Below, one piece after another: positions 16,322 to 24,148 of a stretch of DNA of 29,973 nt. A program made the translations under genes and the position numbers. The stretch comes from a bacterium (GTDB lineage Bacteria; SZUA-79; Acidulodesulfobacterales; Acidulodesulfobacteraceae), in assembly GCA_021784835.1 (NCBI GenBank), contig JAJYHI010000123.1, forward strand, positions 44,733 to 74,705. Reading direction: 5' to 3'. Within the stretch, counting starts at the first letter, position 1; each line of letters opens with the position of its first letter. Below the pieces are notes generated by a model that was not told the DNA's origin, searched no databases, and saw nothing but the letters and a program-made list of their open reading frames with translations.

Positions 16322-18622
16322 TCAGAAATATCCAAGCTGACGCAGTTTGTCCATGGCGGCTTCTTTATCCTGTGAGCGCCCGGAGCGTTCGGCGGCATCT
16401 TGTTCCGAGGTTTTATGAGTGCAGGGCGCGCAGTCTATAGATCTGTAACCCTGTTCGTAGAGATTGCAGTACGGAAGATTATTAAACTTGATATAATCCC
16501 ATATATCTTTTTCCGTAAAATGAAGCAAAGGATGAATTCTGAAATGGTGGGGGTCTTTTCTTTTAGAAAAATAGGATTCGTTTGCCCTGGCTTCGTTTTC
16601 ATCCCTTCTTATTCCGGTAAACATAGCTTTAAGATGAAGATCTTTAATAGACTCCTTAAGAGGAATAGTTTTAAGGGTGTTGCAGCAGTCGGTTTTATCT
16701 TTAGCTATAGGATATTTTTGCCGAAGTGCTTCATTGTTTGAGTATTTTACAATTTCAAAGTTCCATGCGGATTTTAATTTTTCCATAAATTCTTTAATTT
16801 CGGGGAATTCTGCCGACGTATCTATGGTAATAACCTTAAAAGGTATTTTCCCATTTTTCGAGCGTCTTATCAAGTCTAATAAAACGGTTGAATCTTTACC
16901 GCCCGTGAATGCTATGCCGATTTTATCTCCATATCTGTCTTCCGCTTCTTTAATAATTTCTATACCGAGCGAAATTTTTTGTTCAAGAAGCGCAAGAGAT
17001 TCAGCCGCTATGTTTTTATCGGATTCCGGCTGGTTAAATATAATGCGTGCGCCGTTTTTGCCGGTTGCGCTTTTATCGTCGAATAAGTTTTCGCTTATAA
17101 ATGAATGGCTTTCTATTTCGTTTAATATTTCGATATATTTTATGGAATCAGATAGAGAAGTATTTAATGCATTGAAATTTTCTTCAAGCGGGTCGTTTAT
17201 AAGGTCGAAATAATAATTTTTAGGCCTGTTATAAATTTCCGAAGTTATCATGCTTTGATAAATGTTTTGTCTGGTAGTCTGTTTCGATTTAAGCGAATTG
17301 AGGAGAAACAGGTATTCTGGTTTGCCGACCCTTTTTCTCATAACTGAGTTAAACATTTCTATTATAAAGTCTTCATCGGAAAGATTAATGTTTTCTAAGA
17401 TTTTTTTTGCTTCCGACTGCAAAATATTATCCGGAATGAATAAATATTTACGGTCTTTAGTCCTTATCGAGCGTTGAGACAGGAAATACTTGTCTTTAAA
17501 AGAGGCGCCGTTTTTGCTTCTGTCATAAACGCCGGCGGAAAATTGCATTATTTCGTTGTACATATTTTGCGTGCAAAATTCCGAATAGCAGTATTCTCTT
17601 TCTTTTTCTCCAAGTAAAGATAATCCGTCCGTTTCGATTAAATTTGAACCTGATGGGGCGCTTTTATCGTCGGGAATGACCTTTAAACCGGATAAAGAGA
17701 TCAAGGTCGGAAATAAATCTACTATAGAAGCTAATTTATTATTTACTCCTTTTTCTAATTGCGGCGCATGCAGTATCAGCGGTATTTTTATGACTTCGTC
17801 GAAAAGTTCGCCCATATGGCCGAAAACCGGCATATCGTAGAAAACTATTCTGCCTTCTCCGTGGTCGGCAAAAATAGAATATATATTTTCATCGTTAAAA
17901 TATCCGGCATTTTTTAAAAAACCGTATATAAGCCTGAAGCGCCCTTTGTCGAATTTATTGACCCCGTAAATGTATGGGGGAAGCATAATTTGCACCCCGT
18001 AATTTACTTTTCCGGAAAAATTATTCCAGAGAGTGAAAGGATTATTATTCTGAACGGGTATTTTGTATAAAGAGGACATTTTATTTATGAATGCAAAATA
18101 GTCGTCGTTATAATGATTTTCGTTATAATTTTGCGAAAAAATATAAGGTTCGTGAATGTCGAAAAGATGTATGAAACAGAATACCTTTTCGTTTTCTAAA
18201 GCCGAAATTTGTTTAAAAAGCAGATTAATATCGTTTGCATATATAAAATCGAATCCCTTGGTAAGCCCCAAAGGCTGAAAAAGTTCTATAACGTCTGAAT
18301 AAAATATGGTTTTATAGCCGCTATTTTTGTAAATTTCCGCTAGAGTCGCGCAGTCTGTCCTCATTTTTTTATAAAAAAAAGGCCTTAAACCGTGCTTGGG
18401 CTGTAACAATCCGGTAAATAAAGAGGCATGCGCCGCAGTCGTATAGCTCGAGGTGGAAAAACAATCGGTAAAAACCGTGGAGTTTTCGGCGATTTCGTCT
18501 AACGTGGGCGTATCTACTAAATTTTCGACGTAAAATTGTTTCAGATGAGGTCTGTTTTTAATATAGCTAACGCAGTCGTATCTGAGGTTGTCAACCGATA
18601 TAAGTAAAACCTTATTGTTCAT
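16322..18622 (-). CDS. fusion of alkaline-phosphatase/sulfatase-superfamily domain with APS/PAPS-reductase-like PP-loop domain
   Basis: A 766-residue two-domain protein with no signal peptide, so cytoplasmic. Domain 1 (about 1-530) is sulfatase-like: VLLISVDNLRYD (metal Asp11), HASLFTG after the nucleophile position (Thr61), HLFDIHEPY (152-160), FADHGEG with metal ligands at 253-254, FGHMGE (His269), and YYFDLINDPLEEN near the domain end. Thr61 occupies the place of the Cys/Ser that becomes formylglycine in true sulfatases, so phosphate or phosphodiester chemistry is possible. Domain 2 (about 545-766) has the PP-loop AFTGGKDST (571-579), Cys646-Cys647 before KTIPL, GIRRDENEARAN, HPLLHFTEKDIWDYI and CAPCT (Cys731, Cys734). 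This gives the CC...CxxC set that binds a 4Fe-4S cluster in APS reductases. The last 22 residues, ERSGRS...LGYF, recall CysD. Start is one base after the recR stop. Function unknown; sulfur-nucleotide or sulfate-ester metabolism is an inference. Confidence 0.85.
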   Translation of the reverse strand: MNNKVLLISVDNLRYDCVSYIKNRPHLKQFYVENLVDTPTLDEIAENSTVFTDCFSTSSYTTAAHASLFTGLLQPKHGLRPFFYKKMRTDCATLAEIYKNSGYKTIFYSDVIELFQPLGLTKGFDFIYANDINLLFKQISALENEKVFCFIHLFDIHEPYIFSQNYNENHYNDDYFAFINKMSSLYKIPVQNNNPFTLWNNFSGKVNYGVQIMLPPYIYGVNKFDKGRFRLIYGFLKNAGYFNDENIYSIFADHGEGRIVFYDMPVFGHMGELFDEVIKIPLILHAPQLEKGVNNKLASIVDLFPTLISLSGLKVIPDDKSAPSGSNLIETDGLSLLGEKEREYCYSEFCTQNMYNEIMQFSAGVYDRSKNGASFKDKYFLSQRSIRTKDRKYLFIPDNILQSEAKKILENINLSDEDFIIEMFNSVMRKRVGKPEYLFLLNSLKSKQTTRQNIYQSMITSEIYNRPKNYYFDLINDPLEENFNALNTSLSDSIKYIEILNEIESHSFISENLFDDKSATGKNGARIIFNQPESDKNIAAESLALLEQKISLGIEIIKEAEDRYGDKIGIAFTGGKDSTVLLDLIRRSKNGKIPFKVITIDTSAEFPEIKEFMEKLKSAWNFEIVKYSNNEALRQKYPIAKDKTDCCNTLKTIPLKESIKDLHLKAMFTGIRRDENEARANESYFSKRKDPHHFRIHPLLHFTEKDIWDYIKFNNLPYCNLYEQGYRSIDCAPCTHKTSEQDAAERSGRSQDKEAAMDKLRQLGYF

Positions 18623-18623
18623 C

Positions 18624-19229
18624 TTAATCGAATTTTTTTCTGTAATTAAGAGCTTCCGACAGCGTGTCTTTATCTACGTATTCCAAATCGGAGCCTATCG
18701 GTATTCCTCTTGCCAAAGCGGAAATGCGGACGTTATAAGGCGATAAAATTTTATGAATATAAATAGAGGTAGCTTCTCCGTTGGAATTTGGATTAAGCGC
18801 AAGAATAATTTCTTCAAAACCGCCGTTTTCTACCCTGCTTGCAAGCTCTTTTAGCTTTAAATCCGACGGCGTTATACCTTCAAGAGGATTTATTAAACCG
18901 TGCAGGACATGATAATAACCGTTATAATTTCCGCTTTTTTCAAATACGTATATTATTTCCGGATTTTCTACTATGCACAGCTGTTTTCCGTTTCTGGACG
19001 GGTTGCCGCATATATGGCAGATATCGTCGGAGCTTAAATTAAAACATTTTTGGCATAATTTTATGTTTTGTTTGGCATTTTTTATTGCATCCGCAAGACC
19101 GTAGGCTACGGATTCGTTCTGTGACAATAAGTAAAATGCAAGTCTTCTTGCAGATCTTTCTCCTATGCCGGGGAGTTTTTTAAATGCGAATACTATATCT
19201 TTGACGTAATCCGAATGGTTTAAAGACAT
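18624..19229 (-). CDS. recR: recombination mediator protein RecR
   Basis: Acts with RecF/RecO to load RecA at gaps. It has the helix-hairpin-helix KKLPGIGERSARRLAFYLL (residues 17-35), a four-Cys zinc finger (Cys59, Cys62, Cys71, Cys74), and a Toprim domain with CIVENPEIIYVFEKSG, FEEIILALNPNSNGEATS and SALARGIPIGSDLEYVD. Length (201) is normal. It belongs to the common dnaX-ybaB-recR group and ends one base before the fusion gene. Confidence 0.98.
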   Translation of the reverse strand: MSLNHSDYVKDIVFAFKKLPGIGERSARRLAFYLLSQNESVAYGLADAIKNAKQNIKLCQKCFNLSSDDICHICGNPSRNGKQLCIVENPEIIYVFEKSGNYNGYYHVLHGLINPLEGITPSDLKLKELASRVENGGFEEIILALNPNSNGEATSIYIHKILSPYNVRISALARGIPIGSDLEYVDKDTLSEALNYRKKFD

Positions 19230-19240
19230 TAAGCGGCCTG

Positions 19241-19555
19241 TTAAAAAAGACCGGGCATATTAAGCCCGCCCGTTAATTTGGACATTTCTCCGGTTACCAT
19301 ATCTTTAGACTTGTTAAGAGCTTCGTTTATAGAAGCTACTATAAGGTCCTGAAGCATTTCGACGTCATCGGGATTTACGACTGTTTTATCTATATTTATT
19401 TCAAGCAGTTCCTGTTTTCCGTTTACCTTTGCGGTAACCATTCCTCCGCCTGCGCTTGCTTCTACTATTTTAGAGCCCAATTCTTCCTGCATTTTAAGCA
19501 TATCGGATTGAAGTTTCTGCGCCTGCTTTAACATTCCGGCGATATTTTTCGACAT
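19241..19555 (-). CDS. ybaB: nucleoid-associated protein, YbaB/EbfC family
   Basis: Small DNA-binding protein (104 residues from the chosen start). The family pattern is GMLKQAQKLQSDMLKMQEELG, then VEASAGGGMVTAKVNGKQELLEI, and VNPDDVEMLQDLIVASINEALNK. The start at 19555 (MSKNIAGML) is preferred over the ATG at 19570 because a strong GGAGG (19564-19568) lies eight bases upstream of it and overlaps the alternative ATG. It lies between dnaX and recR as in many bacteria, but 115 bp separate it from dnaX, with a palindrome in the gap. Confidence 0.95.
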   Translation of the reverse strand: MSKNIAGMLKQAQKLQSDMLKMQEELGSKIVEASAGGGMVTAKVNGKQELLEINIDKTVVNPDDVEMLQDLIVASINEALNKSKDMVTGEMSKLTGGLNMPGLF

Positions 19556-19620
19556 TTTATTAGCCTCCATTATATTGATTTTTTAAATATATCTTTATAT
19601 TTTATTTAATTTTTTATTTT

Positions 19621-19638
19621 TTTGCAAACGTTTGCAAA
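19621..19638. promoter_or_regulatory. 18-bp perfect palindrome, LacI/PurR-type operator candidate
   Basis: TTTGCAAACGTTTGCAAA is a perfect dyad with the central CG and CAAACGTTTG core typical of LacI/GalR-family operators. A partial second copy (AAACGTTT at 19636-19643) overlaps its right side. It lies in the dnaX-ybaB gap, 66 bases upstream of the ybaB start. No T-run follows on the minus-strand transcript, so it does not look like a terminator. Confidence 0.45.
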
Positions 19639-19670
19639 CGTTTAACTTTTCAATAGGCTTTTAATATGCG

Positions 19671-21263
19671 TTATATTTTATCTATTCTTTTAATACTATC
19701 GCCGAATACTTCTTTTATGCTTTCGATTATTTTATCGTCCGTTATTGTTTTTTCGGCGAAGTCTTTTTGAAAATCTTTTTGAAGACGTTCTTCCGTTATC
19801 GGCGAAGCCGTTTGAAAATTTTTTGGTTTTGTTGTTTTTTCTTTTTCATTCAACTTTTCATCCATTTTTGAAAAATGTTCGAATAGTTTTTCATGTTCCA
19901 AAAGCTGTCCCGAATCTTTTTTCAGCTCGTTCCGTTCAAAAGTTTCGGCATGTTCAACAGGTTTCGCATATTCAACCTGTTCATTGTAAGTTGTGCGTTC
20001 AACCGGTTTCGCCTTGACGTATTTTCCTTCGTTCAACCGGTTATTTATAATTATATTTTGTTTTTCGGCAGGCTTTATTTCTATAGATGTATGAGGTTTT
20101 ATCGATTCTGCCGTTCCGTAATTATGTTTAGTTTTATTTTTTAATTCGTCGATTTTTAAAATAAGTTCGGTCACGTTTTTTTTATCGGGAACGTTAAACA
20201 GCCTGAAAATCGTCAATTCCATCATTAATAAAGGCGAAGAAATCCTTTGAAATTTAACGTCGGCGTTTATCATTACGTCGAGCATATCTAAAAGCTCTTC
20301 AAGGGATTTTTGCTCCGCAAGCGGCTCTATCGTTTTAATTTCTTCGTCGGTTAAGTCGTATATAAGGTCTTTATATCGTAATTTTACGATTATTATGTTT
20401 CTTATATAATGCGCCGCTTGTTTCATGAACTGCCTTAAGTCTGATCCCGATTCGTAAATTTCCTTTACCGCTTTCAGCGCGCCTTCATAATCTTTATTGA
20501 ATATAGAAGATATAAGTTGTGAAGTTATAGATTTAGACGTAAGTCCAAGCACGCCTGAAATATCTTCTTCAATATTGTTTCCAAAATAAGATATAACGGT
20601 ATCGAAAATTGAAAGAGAATCTCTCAGAGAACCGTCGGCAAGAGATGCTATAATCATAAAATTTTCATCTGTTGCGTTGATATTTTCTGCTTTAGCTATT
20701 TCTTTCAATTTTTCGAATATTATTTTCGTCGGTATCCGTTTAAAGTTAAATCTCTGGCACCGCGATAAAATAGTTTCCGGAACTTTATGGATTTCGGTAG
20801 TGGCGAAGATAAATTTTGCGTGAGCGGGAGGTTCTTCCAGAGTTTTTAACAGAGCGTTAAACGCGCTGTTGGATAACATATGGACTTCGTCTATTATATA
20901 GATTTTAAATCTTAAACTTTGCGGCGAATATATTATGTTTTCTTTTAACTCTCTTACCGAATCGACTCCGGTATTCGATGCACCGTCTATTTCTATAACG
21001 TCCACAGAACTTCCGTTCTGAATTTGGACGCAGGCCGAACATACGCCGCAAGGATTTACAGTCGGACCGTTTTCGCAGTTAATGGATTTTGCGAGTATTC
21101 TTGCAATGGATGTTTTGCCTACGCCCCTGGTTCCCGTAAATATATATGCGTGGGAAAGCCTATCGTTTATTACCGCATTTTTCAAAGTTTGAACGATTGC
21201 ATCCTGCCCTATTATCTCGTCAAAAATCCTTGGTCTATATTTTCGTGCAAGCACCTGGTACAT
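19671..21263 (-). CDS. dnaX: DNA polymerase III gamma/tau subunit
   Basis: Clamp-loader ATPase. Walker A GTRGVGKT (44-51), a four-Cys zinc site (CENGP...CGVCSAC), Walker B IYIIDEVHML, LLKTLEEPPAHAKFIFATTE and the sensor 1/arginine-finger block ILSRCQRFNF are all visible. Domain III follows (about 220-350). The C-terminal part (about 370-530) is a low-complexity charged tail with a repeated AKPVE unit, and then a short conserved-looking end. At 530 residues it is shorter than E. coli tau, so the polymerase-binding part is reduced or diverged. No slippery A-run for a gamma frameshift was noticed. A TATAAT (21276-21271, minus strand) is so close to the ATG that the transcript may be nearly leaderless. 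Confidence 0.96.
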   Translation of the reverse strand: MYQVLARKYRPRIFDEIIGQDAIVQTLKNAVINDRLSHAYIFTGTRGVGKTSIARILAKSINCENGPTVNPCGVCSACVQIQNGSSVDVIEIDGASNTGVDSVRELKENIIYSPQSLRFKIYIIDEVHMLSNSAFNALLKTLEEPPAHAKFIFATTEIHKVPETILSRCQRFNFKRIPTKIIFEKLKEIAKAENINATDENFMIIASLADGSLRDSLSIFDTVISYFGNNIEEDISGVLGLTSKSITSQLISSIFNKDYEGALKAVKEIYESGSDLRQFMKQAAHYIRNIIIVKLRYKDLIYDLTDEEIKTIEPLAEQKSLEELLDMLDVMINADVKFQRISSPLLMMELTIFRLFNVPDKKNVTELILKIDELKNKTKHNYGTAESIKPHTSIEIKPAEKQNIIINNRLNEGKYVKAKPVERTTYNEQVEYAKPVEHAETFERNELKKDSGQLLEHEKLFEHFSKMDEKLNEKEKTTKPKNFQTASPITEERLQKDFQKDFAEKTITDDKIIESIKEVFGDSIKRIDKI

Positions 21264-21335
21264 TTTAATTATTATATCATATTTTTGTTTTCTAAAGTTG
21301 ATTTTTTAATAAAAAATTGCTAAACTTGAAAAACT

Positions 21336-23837
21336 ATGCAAGAAAAGAACGATTTTATAGATTTCAAGGATTTTCCTAAAAATTACGATTACAAGTCGGT
21401 AGAGGAAAAAATATCTAAATATTGGGAAGACAACGATATTTATAAATTTTCTTTGGAAGATAAAGGAAAAGATATTTATTCGGTCGATACTCCGCCTCCT
21501 TATGTTTCGTCGGCGCATCTGCATGTCGGACACGTAATGAGTTACTCGCAGGCGGAATTTATTATAAGATATAAAAGGATGAAGGGTTATAACGTTTTCT
21601 ATCCTATGGGTTTCGACGACAACGGTCTTCCGACCGAACGTTACGTAGAAAAAAAATATAAAATCAATAAATCTAAAATTACGAGAGAAGAATTTATAGA
21701 TTTGTGCCTTAAAGAAACAAAAATAGGAATAGATATATATAAATCGCTATGGAGATCGGTCGGAATAAGCGCCGACTATAGTTTATCGTATTCCACGATA
21801 GACGAAAGATGCAGAAAGACCGCTCAGAAATCGTTTCTAGACCTTTACGGCAAAGGTCTTATCGAGCGGCGCAACGAACCTATACTTTGGTGTCCGCAGT
21901 GCAGGACTTCTCTTGCTCAGGCAGATGTAGTCATGGAAGAATTTACAGGCGTACTGTACGATATAGAATTTAAATCAGACGAAGGTAAAGGCCTTATTAT
22001 ATCTACGACACGTCCCGAACTGCTCGGAGGATGCGTCGCCGTTTACGCTAATCCGGCGGACGAAAGATATCGTTTTTTGGAAGGAAAGAGCGTCAAAACT
22101 CCGTTATACAATAAAAACGTTCCGGTTAAATATGACGAGTCCGTAGATATGTCTTACGGTTCGGGTCTTATGATGGTCTGTACGTGGGGCGATGCGGAAG
22201 ACGTTAAGAAATGGAAAGAACATAGTTTAGACACGGCAATTATAATAGACAGGTCGGGAAGATTAAACGAATTATCCGGCGGCTATAAAGGATTAAACGT
22301 CAGGGACGCTAAAAAAGGCATAGTTGAAGATTTAAGAAAAATGTCGCTGATAAAGTTGGAAAAGCCTCTGAATCATAACGTCGGAGTTCACGACAGATGT
22401 TCGACTCCGGTCGAATTTATTTTAGCAGAACAGTGGTTTATAAAAATTTTAGAAAATAAAGAAAAATTTATAGACGCAGGCAACAGGATGTCCTGGCATC
22501 CTCAGTTTATGAAAACCAGATACGACGAATGGATTAATAATCTTAAATGGGACTGGAATATTTCGAGGCAGAGATTTTACGGAGTTCCGTTTCCGGTCTG
22601 GTACTGTGCGGAATGCGGAGAAGTCGTCGTCGCATCAGAAAAAGAACTTCCCGTGGATCCCGCAGTAATTATGCCGGTAAACATGAAATGCAAAAAATGC
22701 GGCGGAAGCAAATTGATTCCCGAAAACGACGTTATGGATACTTGGATGACGTCCTCGCTTACGCCTCTTATAAATTCGTTATGGTCATACGAAGACGCCG
22801 AGAGCAAAAAACTTTATAATACTATTTATCCTATGGGGCTGCGTCCGCAGGCGCAGGAAATTATCCGCACATGGCTTTTTTATACGGTTGTAAAATCCGT
22901 TTATCATACGGGAGACATACCTTTTAAAGACGTAATGATAAGCGGATGGGGTTTGGACAAAAACGGCAAGAAGATGTCTAAAAGCTTGGGAAATTTTGTA
23001 AGCCCCGAAGAAATAACCGGCAAGTACTCGGCAGACGCCCTAAGATACTGGGCATCTAAGGCAAATTTAGGACAGGATCTTCGTTTCAGCGAAGAAGACG
23101 TTGCAAACGGCAGAAGATTGACCATTAAAATATGGAACGCCGCAAGATTTTTGATAACGAACGTAGAATCCGATTTTAATCCTTACGAAAAAAATGTAAA
23201 AGACCTTAAACTTAGCCGCATAGACGAATGGATATTGACGGAATTCGAAAACACGCTGAAATCTTGCGGCAATTATATGGAGTCTTATGAATATTCTCTG
23301 TGCATGAGAACGCTTCAAGATTTTTTCTATAATTCATACTGCGATAATTATCTTGAAATTATAAAAAACGTGTTTTGGGACGAAAGCGAAGAAAGCTCCG
23401 AAAGAAAAAAAACCGTGCTGAATATTATGTATTTTATTTCTTTAAATGCCGTTAAAATGTTTGCGCCTTTCATGCCGTTTATAACCGAGGAACTCTATCT
23501 GTCGTTCTATAAAAGATATGAAAAAGATAAAAGCATACATAAATCTTTTTGGCCGGAATTTAGAAACGATTTAATTTTTAAAGATTCTTTAAAATACTCG
23601 GCTGTATTGCTGAATATTCTTGATGCTTCAAGGAAATTGCGCACTAATTTAAATCTTCACCAGAATCATAAAGTTCATAAAATCTTAATTCAGGCGTTAA
23701 ATCAGGACTATATAGAAATCATAAACGATATTTCCGGCGATATAAGGTCGGCAGTCAGGGCCGAGCGGTTAATATTTTCCGATCAAGCGGATTTTAAGGC
23801 GTCCGACGATAATATTTTAATAGCGTTAGAAAAATGA
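21336..23837 (+). CDS. valS: valyl-tRNA synthetase, archaeal-like form
   Basis: Class I synthetase for tRNA-Val with editing domain. The HIGH-type motif is HVGH (63-66) in TPPPYVSSAHLHVGHV, KMSKS is at 546-550, and two zinc-ribbon pairs are seen (WCPQC; WYCAEC with MKCKKC). GFDDNGLPTERYVEK, instead of the bacterial GxDHAGIATQ-type stretch, and the lack of the long C-terminal coiled coil (833 residues) resemble the archaeal type also found in some bacteria such as Rickettsia. The gene diverges from dnaX across 72 bp. TTGATT, 17 bases, TAAACT lies only nine bases before the ATG and may be a promoter with a very short leader. No good Shine-Dalgarno site is seen. Confidence 0.96.
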   Translation: MQEKNDFIDFKDFPKNYDYKSVEEKISKYWEDNDIYKFSLEDKGKDIYSVDTPPPYVSSAHLHVGHVMSYSQAEFIIRYKRMKGYNVFYPMGFDDNGLPTERYVEKKYKINKSKITREEFIDLCLKETKIGIDIYKSLWRSVGISADYSLSYSTIDERCRKTAQKSFLDLYGKGLIERRNEPILWCPQCRTSLAQADVVMEEFTGVLYDIEFKSDEGKGLIISTTRPELLGGCVAVYANPADERYRFLEGKSVKTPLYNKNVPVKYDESVDMSYGSGLMMVCTWGDAEDVKKWKEHSLDTAIIIDRSGRLNELSGGYKGLNVRDAKKGIVEDLRKMSLIKLEKPLNHNVGVHDRCSTPVEFILAEQWFIKILENKEKFIDAGNRMSWHPQFMKTRYDEWINNLKWDWNISRQRFYGVPFPVWYCAECGEVVVASEKELPVDPAVIMPVNMKCKKCGGSKLIPENDVMDTWMTSSLTPLINSLWSYEDAESKKLYNTIYPMGLRPQAQEIIRTWLFYTVVKSVYHTGDIPFKDVMISGWGLDKNGKKMSKSLGNFVSPEEITGKYSADALRYWASKANLGQDLRFSEEDVANGRRLTIKIWNAARFLITNVESDFNPYEKNVKDLKLSRIDEWILTEFENTLKSCGNYMESYEYSLCMRTLQDFFYNSYCDNYLEIIKNVFWDESEESSERKKTVLNIMYFISLNAVKMFAPFMPFITEELYLSFYKRYEKDKSIHKSFWPEFRNDLIFKDSLKYSAVLLNILDASRKLRTNLNLHQNHKVHKILIQALNQDYIEIINDISGDIRSAVRAERLIFSDQADFKASDDNILIALEK

Positions 23838-23839
23838 AA

Positions 23840-23868
23840 TTGACTTTTTATAATTTTAATTTAATAAT
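23840..23868 (+). promoter_or_regulatory. candidate promoter for rpmF and the fatty-acid operon
   Basis: TTGACT (23840-23845) begins three bases after the valS stop; 17 bases later lies AATAAT (23863-23868), or TAATAT with a 19-base spacer. It lies 52 bases before the rpmF start. The -10 is imperfect and the region is AT-rich, so this is tentative. Confidence 0.35.
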
Positions 23869-23920
23869 ATAGCATAGATTTTTATAATTTTTTTATATAA
23901 GATAAACAGGAGAATTTCAA

Positions 23921-24112
23921 ATGGCAAATCCAAAGAAAAGACATTCAAAATGCAGAAGGGATAAAAGAAGGACGCACGACAGCCTTACGCCCGTTAATTA
24001 TTCAAAATGTCCTAATTGCGGCGAACCGCTTCTTCCGCACAGGATGTGTCCCAGCTGTAAAACTTACAAAGGTAGAAAAATAGTAGCAGAAAAAGCGCAG
24101 GAAAAATCTTAA
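23921..24112 (+). CDS. rpmF: 50S ribosomal protein L32
   Basis: A 63-residue large-subunit protein. MANPKKRHSKCRRDKRR is the standard N-terminus, and two CxxC pairs (CPNC and CPSC) form the zinc-binding version. A clear AGGAGA ribosome binding site precedes the ATG. The rpmF-plsX-fabH order is widely conserved in bacteria. Confidence 0.97.
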   Translation: MANPKKRHSKCRRDKRRTHDSLTPVNYSKCPNCGEPLLPHRMCPSCKTYKGRKIVAEKAQEKS

Positions 24113-24148
24113 ATAAGCGGATACCATGCGCAAACTTGGAGACTGTTA

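Noticed and set aside
16677..17213. A 178-codon plus-strand frame antisense to the fusion gene.
   Set aside because: Shadow of the fusion gene's coding strand, with no ribosome binding site and no family resemblance.
19556..19670. The dnaX-ybaB gap palindrome as an intrinsic terminator for dnaX.
   Set aside because: On the minus-strand transcript the hairpin is followed by an A-rich, not U-rich, stretch.
21264..21335. Possible leaderless transcription of both dnaX and valS from overlapping divergent promoters.
   Set aside because: The -10 boxes are plausible but the -35 of dnaX is poor, and AT richness makes this unreliable, so it is not listed as a feature.
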